Below are positions 1 to 5,634 of a stretch of DNA of 13,873 bases, in pieces. The DNA is taken from NCBI GenBank assembly GCA_028703035.1, contig JAQVNR010000007.1, positions 1 to 13,873 on the forward strand, given 5' to 3'. The stretch's first letter is position 1. Every line of letters starts with the position of its first letter. The DNA is from Bacilli bacterium (GTDB lineage Bacteria > Bacillota_I > Bacilli_A > RF39 > UBA660). The translations under genes and the position numbers were made by a program. The notes beneath the pieces are model-generated. The model had not been told where the DNA came from, searched no databases, and was given only the letters and a program-made list of their open reading frames with translations.

Positions 1-811
1 GATGTCGTATGTTGTAGGTGATATTCAATATGATGCAACAGATTATCGTTATGAAGGAGAAAACCCAGATAACTGGTTAATGTTTAATAATGAACTCTGG
101 CGAATAATTGGTGTGTTTGATGAAAGTACTCATGGAAAAGAAGGAGAAAACTTAGTTAAAATAATAAGAAATGATTCCCTTGGAGCATTTGCCTGGGCAA
201 AAAACTGGGTAAATAATTGGCCAGCATCATCTTTATATGCTCTACTAAACACTAATTACTATAATGGAGTAGATGAGTCTACTTTAACCAATTGTTATCA
301 ATATAGTGATGCAATACCTGGAGTGTGTAATTTCAAAAAAAGAGGAATAACAAATGCTACATATAGAAATATGATAGAAAATGTAACTTGGCACTTAGGT
401 GGTATTTCTAGCATGAGTAACGTCGATGATGTCTACTTAGCAGAGCGAGGAACAGATGTATATTCAGTAAGGCCAACAGAAACATTCGGTTATATAGGAT
501 TAATGCATGCTAGTGATTATGGATACTCAGTTTTAGCATCAAATTGCGAAAGAAAAACAAGTTTAGGAAGTTATTCTAATGCTAATTGCGGAGGAAAAGC
601 ATGGTTAAGAGGCGATGGTTATGAGTGGACATTATTCCCGAAATCTTCATACTCGAACAAAGTGTGGTACGTGGGCAACGACGGCAACGTGAACAGCAAC
701 GTCAGCGCAAACAACGGTTATGCCACCCGCCCTGTCTTATATCTAAATTCTTCTGTAGAAAAATTATCAGGAACGGGTAGTATTCTTGATCCATACATAA
801 TAATAAATTAA
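1..811 (+). CDS. DGR target protein 1, DUF6273-like surface protein with VR1 (5' end outside window)
   Basis: This is the C-terminal part of a secreted protein diversified by the retroelement downstream. An ATG at base 2 is probably an internal Met: it aligns with the middle of the second target (ASYIMG in that protein against MSYVVG here), which has about 100 more residues upstream, so the gene very likely starts before the window. The visible part carries the DYRYxGExPDN and NNELWRIIGVF motifs and the C-terminal RPVLYLN motif of DUF6273-like proteins, whose C-terminal fold probably resembles C-type lectin or formylglycine-generating-enzyme domains (family inference). VR1 encodes the segment from FPKSSYS to NNGYAT, followed by a constant 27-residue tail. 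Long stretches (about 155-400) are nearly base-identical to target 2, so the two are recent duplicates or undergo gene conversion. It ends at TAA before a hairpin. Confidence 0.85.
   Translation, partial: MSYVVGDIQYDATDYRYEGENPDNWLMFNNELWRIIGVFDESTHGKEGENLVKIIRNDSLGAFAWAKNWVNNWPASSLYALLNTNYYNGVDESTLTNCYQYSDAIPGVCNFKKRGITNATYRNMIENVTWHLGGISSMSNVDDVYLAERGTDVYSVRPTETFGYIGLMHASDYGYSVLASNCERKTSLGSYSNANCGGKAWLRGDGYEWTLFPKSSYSNKVWYVGNDGNVNSNVSANNGYATRPVLYLNSSVEKLSGTGSILDPYIIIN
634..728 (+). repeat. DGR variable repeat VR1
   Basis: This 95-bp segment aligns with the template repeat at 2673-2764. Most differences fall on template adenines (AAC to TAC, GGC, GAC, AGC and GTC). Three differences are C to A (641, 643, 661), which adenine mutagenesis does not explain. 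It has one codon more than TR in the AAC tract (five codons at 692-706 against four in TR). The block is GC-richer than its surroundings because it uses AAC rather than AAT codons. Confidence 0.93.
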
Positions 812-857
812 AATATTAGCTGCTGGAGGGCTTTAGTCCTCCCAGCTTTTAAAAAGG
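729..857 (+). repeat. Post-VR constant block, copy 1
   Basis: This 129-bp segment is repeated at 4245-4373 with a single visible difference (A805 against G4321). It encodes the constant C-terminal tail of the target, the stop codon, a hairpin and the A-rich run leading into the next ribosome binding site. TR lacks it: homology between TR and VR stops at 728. It may hold the cis signals that mark a VR as recipient, comparable to the IMH and cruciform of phage BPP-1, but that role is inferred. Confidence 0.85.
822..850 (+). terminator. Hairpin after target 1 (leaky terminator or DGR cis-structure)
   Basis: The left arm 822-831 (GCTGGAGGGC) pairs with 836-846 across a TTTA loop. There is one bulged C at 841 and one G-T pair, and four T's follow. 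The form suits a weak intrinsic terminator. No promoter is visible between it and the next gene, 10-15 nt away, so the accessory, avd and RT genes are probably expressed by read-through. An identical hairpin follows target 2. Confidence 0.6.
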
Positions 858-858
858 A

Positions 859-1239
859 GTGATTATAATCAAATCTAAAAAAACATTAATTATTTATAAA
901 AATAGTGGGAAATTTTATAATGTTTATGATGAGGATGCTTTTATTATAAATATTTTATTTAATTATAAAGTGTTTAAAAATCAGGCTGGCTTCCCAGATA
1001 CAGCTATTAGCAAAATAAAAGGAAGGTTAGAAAACGAAAAGATATCTTATAGTATTATATACCGGGATAAAGATATAGAAAGCAAAAACTTTAAGTTTAA
1101 TAATTATCAAAAATTTTATGAAGCAGCAACCAAAAAAATGGACTTAAATGAAAAATTAAGTTTAATAAATAAAAAACTAGAAAGCTCTAGTCTTGAAAAA
1201 TTAGAAAACTTGATTAATATAATTAATGACAACCTTTAA
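859..1239 (+). CDS. DGR accessory protein, MutS domain I-like (MSL)
   Basis: A 126-residue protein resembling the mismatch-recognition domain I of MutS. Residues 17-26 (GKFYNVYDED) match the MutS GDFYELFxxDA motif, and AGFPDTAISKIKGRLE matches the MutS AGFPxHAxxxYxxxLV segment, followed by a strand-like YSIIY. MutS-like accessory genes (MSL) are known companions of DGR reverse transcriptases. The mismatch-reading Phe is kept (F19), but the usual Glu two residues later is Asn (N21). The rest of MutS (clamp, ATPase) is absent; a Lys- and Leu-rich helical tail replaces it. The start is uncertain: GTG 859 overlaps the AAGGAG ribosome binding site, and better-spaced in-frame codons are ATT 862, ATA 865 or ATC 868. 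The end overlaps avd by 14 nt, implying translational coupling. It may aid target-site or mismatch recognition during homing (inference). Confidence 0.75.
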   Translation: MIIIKSKKTLIIYKNSGKFYNVYDEDAFIINILFNYKVFKNQAGFPDTAISKIKGRLENEKISYSIIYRDKDIESKNFKFNNYQKFYEAATKKMDLNEKLSLINKKLESSSLEKLENLINIINDNL

Positions 1240-1600
1240 TGATAACTTTAAGATTGCTGCAAAAACCAAAAAAATTATTATTAATTTATATAACTTAATA
1301 GAAAACATTCCACGAAAAGATTATTTTTTAAAAGAAAAAGTGAATCAAACTTCATTTGAACTATTAGAGTGTATTTTTTTAGCTAATGAACTAGAAATAA
1401 AATTTGAATATTATTATATAAATATTTTGAAGTCTATTTCGTTATTAGATTTTCTATTAGAAATTCTATATAGAAAAAAATACATTTCTTTAAAGCAAGC
1501 TGAAAGTCAGTTATATTTATTAACAGAAGTAAGAAAAATGGTTAATTCATGGCGGAAAAACAAGGAAATTAACGATGCTAGAGCAAATGATTACAATTGA
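1226..1600 (+). CDS. avd: Avd-like DGR accessory protein (four-helix bundle)
   Basis: A 124-residue, all-helical, basic protein with the features of the Avd family, related to the four-helix-bundle proteins encoded in 23S rRNA intervening sequences. Four amphipathic helices can be read: about residues 4-28, 34-58, 59-85 and 88-115. The third contains YYINILKSISLLDFLLEILY and the fourth ends in TEVRKMVNSWRKNK, as in Avd proteins. In phage BPP-1, Avd forms a basic pentamer that binds the RT and template RNA and is required for cDNA synthesis. There is no clear ribosome binding site; the start lies inside the MSL gene and the end overlaps the RT gene by 26 nt, so it is translated as part of the cassette. 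It stops at TGA followed directly by an in-frame TAA. Confidence 0.8.
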   Translation: MTTFNDNFKIAAKTKKIIINLYNLIENIPRKDYFLKEKVNQTSFELLECIFLANELEIKFEYYYINILKSISLLDFLLEILYRKKYISLKQAESQLYLLTEVRKMVNSWRKNKEINDARANDYN

Positions 1601-2645
1601 TAATTTATTAAATATCTACGAAACAGAAATCGTTAAAAATGTAAAAAATAAAAAGAAGTTATATCAATTCGAAAAAAACAAAATGGCTAATTTACTCATG
1701 ATTAAAGAAATACTGATTTTAAAAGCATATGATGGAGGGAGGTACAATTTATTTTTAATAACCAAACCTAAATTGAGATTAATAATGAGTCAAAATATAT
1801 CTGATAAAATTATAAATCATTTTGTAACTAGATATGTTTTAGAACCTAATTTAACTAAATTCTTAATAAATAATAATACTGCAACAAGAAAGAATATGGG
1901 AACTAGCTACGCTTTAAAAATGTTTAAAACATTTTTAGAGAAAAACAAACCACATAAGAACATTTATGTTTTAAAATTTGATTTAGAGAAATATTTTTAT
2001 AGTATCGATCATGACGTTTTAAAACAAATGTTAAAAGACAAATTAACACCAGAAGAATTTACTTTAATAGAAAAAATTATAGATAGTACAAATAAGGAAT
2101 ATATAAAAAAATATATAAACAGGGTTAATAAACTAAATGGTAACTTAATTCCTGAATATAAAACAGGTAAAGGAATACCAATAGGTAATTTAACTTCCCA
2201 GTTTTTAGCAATCTTTTACTTATCTGATGTCCATAAATACATTGTTGAGGTTTTAAAATTAGAGTATATGATTTGTTATATGGATGACTACGTTATTGTT
2301 CATCAGGATAAGAATTATTTAAAAAAATGTTTATCTTTAATAGAGACCAAATTAGATAAAGAGTATAAATTAAAATTAAATAAAAATAAAACTCATATTA
2401 AAAACATTAAAGAAGGAATTATGTTTTTAGGATATAATTTTAGGGTAATAAACAAAAAAACAATAATAAAATTAAGTAAAGAGTCTAAAAGCAAAATAAA
2501 AAAGAATTTAAAAACACTCAAATATCAAAGTAAAACAAAAAAAATAAATCATGAAAAAGAGTTTTCTACCATTATGAATTATAAAAACTCTTTTAAATTT
2601 ATATCAAGATATGAAATAAATAAAATTATAGATAAATTATGGTAA
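1575..2645 (+). CDS. DGR reverse transcriptase
   Basis: A 356-residue reverse transcriptase, the usual length for DGR enzymes. It copies TR RNA into cDNA, misincorporating at adenines, so that mutated sequence replaces VR. Visible motifs: RT3 FDLEKYF with the first catalytic Asp (D136); RT4 GIPIGNLTSQ (200-209), where IGxxxSQ in place of the QG found in retroviral and group II intron enzymes is the DGR hallmark; RT5 YMDD (235-238) with both catalytic Asps; and RT7-like MFLGYNF. The basic C-terminus fits the thumb region. All catalytic residues are present, so the enzyme looks active. It overlaps avd by 26 nt. TR begins 27 nt after its stop, so the template is probably made from the same transcript or processed from it. 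Confidence 0.96.
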   Translation: MLEQMITIDNLLNIYETEIVKNVKNKKKLYQFEKNKMANLLMIKEILILKAYDGGRYNLFLITKPKLRLIMSQNISDKIINHFVTRYVLEPNLTKFLINNNTATRKNMGTSYALKMFKTFLEKNKPHKNIYVLKFDLEKYFYSIDHDVLKQMLKDKLTPEEFTLIEKIIDSTNKEYIKKYINRVNKLNGNLIPEYKTGKGIPIGNLTSQFLAIFYLSDVHKYIVEVLKLEYMICYMDDYVIVHQDKNYLKKCLSLIETKLDKEYKLKLNKNKTHIKNIKEGIMFLGYNFRVINKKTIIKLSKESKSKIKKNLKTLKYQSKTKKINHEKEFSTIMNYKNSFKFISRYEINKIIDKLW

Positions 2646-2672
2646 AATGTATTATAAGGGTAACTTTTTATA

Positions 2673-2764
2673 ATTCCCGCACTCTTCAAACTCGAACAAC
2701 GTGTGGAACGTGAACATAAACGGCAACGTGAACAACAACAACGCAAACAACGGTTATGCCACCC
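2673..2764 (+). repeat. DGR template repeat (TR)
   Basis: This 92-bp segment is the non-mutated donor for VR1 and VR2. In the VR reading frame it contains 13 AAC codons, at exactly the codons that vary in the VRs; AAC can mutate at both adenines without giving a stop. It is not part of an open gene: a TAG follows in the VR frame and it has no start. It is one AAC codon shorter than both VRs (AAC x4 at 2731-2742), and ATA at 2716-2718 stands where both VRs have AAC. Homology ends at 2764; TR continues with TTTAGC where the VRs have GCCCTG. Confidence 0.95.
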
Positions 2765-2915
2765 TTTAGCTCATTAAATGTAGGATGTTAAAATGGTTAA
2801 GGCTATTTTAAAGGAGCATTTAAAGAACATAAGTTATCCTGGATAAATATCCGAATAAAAATATAGATAGAGAGCAATCTTTTGCTTTCTTAGCACTATA
2901 TCAAAAAAGGAATAT
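2765..2915 (+). ncRNA. DGR template RNA 3' region with hairpins
   Basis: About 150 bases without a gene between TR and the next start codon. Two structures are visible: TTATCC (2834-2839) facing GGATAA (2841-2846) with an alternative GGATA/TATCC pairing, and a 9-bp stem 2869-2877/2882-2890 with a TCTT loop and one G-T pair. In characterised DGRs the spacer beside TR is a structured RNA that recruits RT and Avd and primes cDNA synthesis. This stretch is the likely counterpart, but its ends and role are inferred. Confidence 0.4.
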
Positions 2916-3197
2916 ATGAAAAACAGATACAATTTTTTTAAAAAAAAATTTAAACATTATATAATATTAATTAAAAAGAAAGATATATATTATACTTTTG
3001 ATCAAGATAAAGAAATTTTAAAATATATTGAATATAAAAAAATAAATGACGTAAGAAAAAAACAGATTAATTATATAATAATAGATAATTTAGAGATTGA
3101 ACTAAAAAAAGAATATCCAAACAATAATTATGAATTATACTTGCTAAAAATTTTTATAAAACAAATATTATCGAAAATAGAAGGGAAACTAAAATGA
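2916..3197 (+). CDS. Small protein, divergent MutS domain I-like
   Basis: A 93-residue, very Lys- and Ile-rich protein of unproven function. Residues 15-36 (YIILIKKKDIYYTFDQDKEILK) line up with the MSL protein of the same cassette (LIIYKNSGKFYNVYDEDAF) and with MutS domain I. The segment NYIIID resembles the strand that follows in MSL, but the AGFP segment is missing. The mismatch-reading Phe-x-Glu of MutS is Ile-Tyr-Tyr here (24-26), so mismatch reading is unlikely. An AAAAGGAA ribosome binding site precedes ATG 2916. It overlaps the second target by 4 nt (ATGA), so the two are translationally coupled. It could be a shortened MSL paralogue serving target expression, export or homing, or simply an uncharacterised protein. 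Confidence 0.55.
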   Translation: MKNRYNFFKKKFKHYIILIKKKDIYYTFDQDKEILKYIEYKKINDVRKKQINYIIIDNLEIELKKEYPNNNYELYLLKIFIKQILSKIEGKLK

Positions 3198-4327
3198 AAA
3201 AAAAATTAGGAGTTATAATTTTAATAATAATAATAATAATAATAATAATATTTACTATCTTACTTAGTTTTAAAAAGAAAGATAATTATTATAAATATGA
3301 TGATAATTCATATATAGCAGTAGTGGTAGATGGTGAATCATTACCATCAATACCAGTAAAAGGAAATTATAGTGTCAAAAGTGTTTGTTCTGGTGGTAAA
3401 GCAAAATGGAATTATGATGATTGGTCACTTGAAGTAACTAATATTATTAATACAGCAAGGTGCTTGTTAACATTTACAACAGTAGAGCCAGTAAATCTAG
3501 CTAGCTATATAATGGGACTAGGGAAATCTGCAGGAGTTTATAATGAACCAGAAACAGATTATAGATATCAAGGAGAAGACCCAGATAACTTTATTTACTT
3601 TAATAATGAACTCTGGCGAATAATAGGTGTCTTTAGTGATAATACTCATGGAAAAACAGGTGAAAAACTTGTTAAAATAATAAGAAATGATTCCCTTGGA
3701 GCATTTGCTTGGGATAAGAGTTGGACCAATAATTGGCCAGCATCATCTTTATATGCTCTACTAAACACTAATTACTATAATGGAGTAGATGAGTCTACTT
3801 TAACCAATTGTTATCAATATCGTACTACAATACCTGGAGTGTGTAATTTCAAAAAAAGAGGAATAACAAATGCTACATATAGAAATATGATAGAAAATGT
3901 AACATGGAAATTGGGAGGAATACCTTCGATGTCGACTGTAGCAAATGTTTATGCGGCAGAAAGAGGGACGGATGTTTATAGCGGCAGAAAAACCGAGATA
4001 AGTGGACATATAGGATTAATGTATGCTAGTGATTATGGATACTCAGTTTTAGTATCAAATTGCTTAAGAACAACAAGTTTAGGAAGTTATGGTTATGATG
4101 ATTGCGGAGGAAAATCATGGTTAAGAGGCGATGGTAATGAGTGGACATTATTCCCGCGCTCTTCAGGCTCGTACGACGTGTGGTACGTGAGCAACAGCGG
4201 CAGCGTGAACAACAGCACCTACGCACGCAACGGTTATGCCGCCCGCCCTGTCTTATATCTAAATTCTTCTGTAGAAAAATTATCAGGAACGGGTAGTATT
4301 CTTGATCCATACATAATAATGAATTAA
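3194..4327 (+). CDS. DGR target protein 2, membrane-anchored DUF6273-like surface protein with VR2
   Basis: A complete 377-residue target. Residues 1-4 are basic, and about 5-26 form a transmembrane or signal-anchor segment made largely of isoleucine. Residues about 40-98 form a small domain with two Cys and two Trp (a CSGGKAKWNYDDW core, ending RCLLTFTT), of a kind often placed before DUF6273 in gut Bacillota surface proteins. Residues about 104-377 are the DUF6273-like domain (YRYQGEDPDN, LWRIIGVF, VKIIRNDSLG). VR2 covers residues 320-350, followed by the constant tail RPVLYLN to the C-terminus. It should be displayed outside the cell with the variable loop exposed; a ligand-binding role fits other DGR targets but is inferred. 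It starts inside the stop of the preceding gene. The body is nearly identical to target 1 while the VRs differ strongly. Confidence 0.88.
   Translation: MKKKLGVIILIIIIIIIIIFTILLSFKKKDNYYKYDDNSYIAVVVDGESLPSIPVKGNYSVKSVCSGGKAKWNYDDWSLEVTNIINTARCLLTFTTVEPVNLASYIMGLGKSAGVYNEPETDYRYQGEDPDNFIYFNNELWRIIGVFSDNTHGKTGEKLVKIIRNDSLGAFAWDKSWTNNWPASSLYALLNTNYYNGVDESTLTNCYQYRTTIPGVCNFKKRGITNATYRNMIENVTWKLGGIPSMSTVANVYAAERGTDVYSGRKTEISGHIGLMYASDYGYSVLVSNCLRTTSLGSYGYDDCGGKSWLRGDGNEWTLFPRSSGSYDVWYVSNSGSVNNSTYARNGYAARPVLYLNSSVEKLSGTGSILDPYIIMN
3224..3250 (+). repeat. (ATA)9 trinucleotide tract in the membrane anchor
   Basis: Nine ATA triplets in frame encode nine consecutive isoleucines in the transmembrane segment of target 2. 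Slippage here would add or remove Ile residues without shifting the frame and so change anchor length. AUA is otherwise an ordinary codon in this AT-rich genome. Confidence 0.9.
4150..4244 (+). repeat. DGR variable repeat VR2
   Basis: A 95-bp segment in target 2 aligned to TR. I count about 14 differences at TR adenines, to G, T or C (AAC to GGC, TAC, GAC, AGC, ACC and CGC; CAC to CGC; ACC to GCC). Apart from codon 15 (ATA in TR, AAC in both VRs) and the extra codon, I see no difference at a non-adenine position. The mutated base nearest the 3' end (4241) lies only 3 bases inside the end of homology. Confidence 0.95.
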
Positions 4328-4373
4328 AATATTAGCTGCTGGAGGGCTTTAGTCCTCCCAGCTTTTAAAAAGG
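4245..4373 (+). repeat. Post-VR constant block, copy 2
   Basis: This is the second copy of the 129-bp block found at 729-857, with G4321 as the single visible difference. It runs from the end of VR2 through the constant protein tail, stop codon and hairpin into the ribosome binding site of pdp. The two copies bracket the MSL-avd-RT-TR core. Confidence 0.85.
4338..4366 (+). terminator. Hairpin after target 2 (copy of that at 822)
   Basis: Same sequence and fold as the hairpin after target 1: arms 4338-4347 and 4352-4362, TTTA loop, one bulged C, then TTTT. It lies just before the pdp ribosome binding site with no promoter visible in between, so it is either a leaky terminator or an element that tunes pdp expression. 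Confidence 0.6.
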
Positions 4374-4380
4374 GTGAATT

Positions 4381-5601
4381 ATGAACTTAGTAGATATTAT
4401 ATTAAAGAAAAAAAATAATAACGAGCTATCTTATGATGAGCTTTCTTTCTTCTTTTTATCTTTTTTAAATCAAGAAGTTTTTGATTATCAAATGAGTTCT
4501 TTGCTTATGGCTATAACTATTAATGGTTTATCTATTAATGAGGTAATAGCACTTACTGATATTTTTGTTAAAAGCGGGGTTGTTTATAAGTATAATAAGA
4601 AAGTTAGTGATAAACATAGTACTGGAGGAATAGGGGATACAACTTCTTTTGTTATAGCGCCTATTTTAGCTTCTATGAATATTCCTGTTGCTAAAATGAG
4701 TGGAAGAGGTCTTGGTTATACTGGTGGAACTATTGATAAGCTAGAATCTATTCCTGGTTTTAAAACTGAATTAACTAAAGAAGAGTTTTATAATCAAGTT
4801 AATAAGATAGGTTTAGTAATTAGTTCTCAAACTGATGATTTAGTACCTCTTGATAAAGTTATTTATGCTCTAAGGGATGTAACGGGTACTGCTGAGTCTA
4901 TGGGCTTAATTGCTGCCTCTATTATGAGTAAAAAGATAGCAAGTGGAGCATCTTATATTGTAATAGATATTAAGTATGGCTCTGGTGCTTTTATAAAAAC
5001 AAAAGAAGAAGCTAAAGAGTTTAGTAAGATGCTTATTTTAATTGGCAAGCATTTTAAAAAGGATATTAAAACTTTAATTAATGAAATGAACGCTCCTTTA
5101 TCTTCTTCTATAGGAAACTCCCTTGAGGTATTAGAGGCTATTGAGGTTTTAAAGGGTAAGAAATGTTCTCTAAGAGATATCAGTATTAATATTGCTGCTA
5201 ATATTGTTAGTATGGCTAAAAAGATATCTTTAAAAGATGCTAAAGTTTTTTGTGAAAACGCTCTTGATAATAAATCTGCTTATAAAATGTTTGAAAAATG
5301 GATTAAAACTCAAGGAGGAGATTTATCTAAGATAAAAGTAAGTGATAAAGTAATTACTTTAAAAAGTAGCTTAGAAGGTACTATTGATGCGGTAAGCGCG
5401 ATTAACTGCGGACGCCTAGCGATGAAACTTGGGGCTGGCAGAGAAAACAAAAAATCTAAAATAGATTATGGAGTCGGTATTAAACTATTAAAAAATATTG
5501 GCGATAAGGCTAAAAAAGGCGAAGTTTTAGCTGAGCTTTATGTCAAGAACTTAAACATTAAATTAACTGACGAAGATTTAAAAATATTTTCTATTAAATA
5601 A
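4381..5601 (+). CDS. pdp: Pyrimidine-nucleoside phosphorylase
   Basis: A cytoplasmic salvage enzyme that cleaves thymidine, deoxyuridine or uridine with phosphate to free base and (deoxy)ribose 1-phosphate. The 406-residue protein is slightly shorter than the usual 430-440. KHSTGG (78-83) binds phosphate; SGRGLGYTGGTIDKLESIPG (107-126) is the family signature; R165, S180 and K184 correspond to the E. coli thymidine phosphorylase pyrimidine-binding residues Arg171, Ser186 and Lys190. The C-terminal domain (DYGVGIKLLKNIGDKAKKGEVL) is present. From sequence alone I cannot separate a thymidine-specific enzyme (DeoA) from the broader Pdp; Pdp is the usual form in Bacilli. The ribosome binding site AAAGGG precedes ATG. 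No promoter is visible between target 2 and this gene. A strong terminator overlaps its end. Confidence 0.95.
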   Translation: MNLVDIILKKKNNNELSYDELSFFFLSFLNQEVFDYQMSSLLMAITINGLSINEVIALTDIFVKSGVVYKYNKKVSDKHSTGGIGDTTSFVIAPILASMNIPVAKMSGRGLGYTGGTIDKLESIPGFKTELTKEEFYNQVNKIGLVISSQTDDLVPLDKVIYALRDVTGTAESMGLIAASIMSKKIASGASYIVIDIKYGSGAFIKTKEEAKEFSKMLILIGKHFKKDIKTLINEMNAPLSSSIGNSLEVLEAIEVLKGKKCSLRDISINIAANIVSMAKKISLKDAKVFCENALDNKSAYKMFEKWIKTQGGDLSKIKVSDKVITLKSSLEGTIDAVSAINCGRLAMKLGAGRENKKSKIDYGVGIKLLKNIGDKAKKGEVLAELYVKNLNIKLTDEDLKIFSIK

Positions 5602-5634
5602 AACTGCCCTAAAAAATTTAGGGCAGTTTTATTT
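5600..5634 (+). terminator. Intrinsic terminator of pdp
   Basis: A perfect 14-bp stem: AAAACTGCCCTAAA (5600-5613) pairs with TTTAGGGCAGTTTT (5617-5630) across an AAA loop, followed by ATTT. The stem begins at the last base of the stop codon. Its symmetry suggests it could work in both directions. Confidence 0.93.

Noticed and set aside
634..728. VR differences as cassette recombination or ordinary divergence between paralogues
   Set aside because: The differences cluster on adenines of one template and the flanks are nearly identical. Silent cassettes or drift would not give that base bias. Only the three C-to-A changes in VR1 might be drift.
1598..1603. TGA might be read as Trp, as in Mycoplasma
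   Set aside because: All Trp codons in the recognised genes are TGG, and the few in-frame TGA codons fall at the ends of genes (avd, small MutS-like gene), so the standard bacterial code fits.
2669..2674. TATAAT at the start of TR as a template RNA promoter
   Set aside because: There is no -35 at 16-18 bases upstream, and transcription would start inside TR and lose its 5' part. Read-through from RT is more likely.
3800..4310. Open frames on the minus strand inside target 2
   Set aside because: They lie wholly within a well-supported gene on the other strand, have no ribosome binding site, and give low-complexity Cys/Arg/His-rich products that mirror the VR codons.
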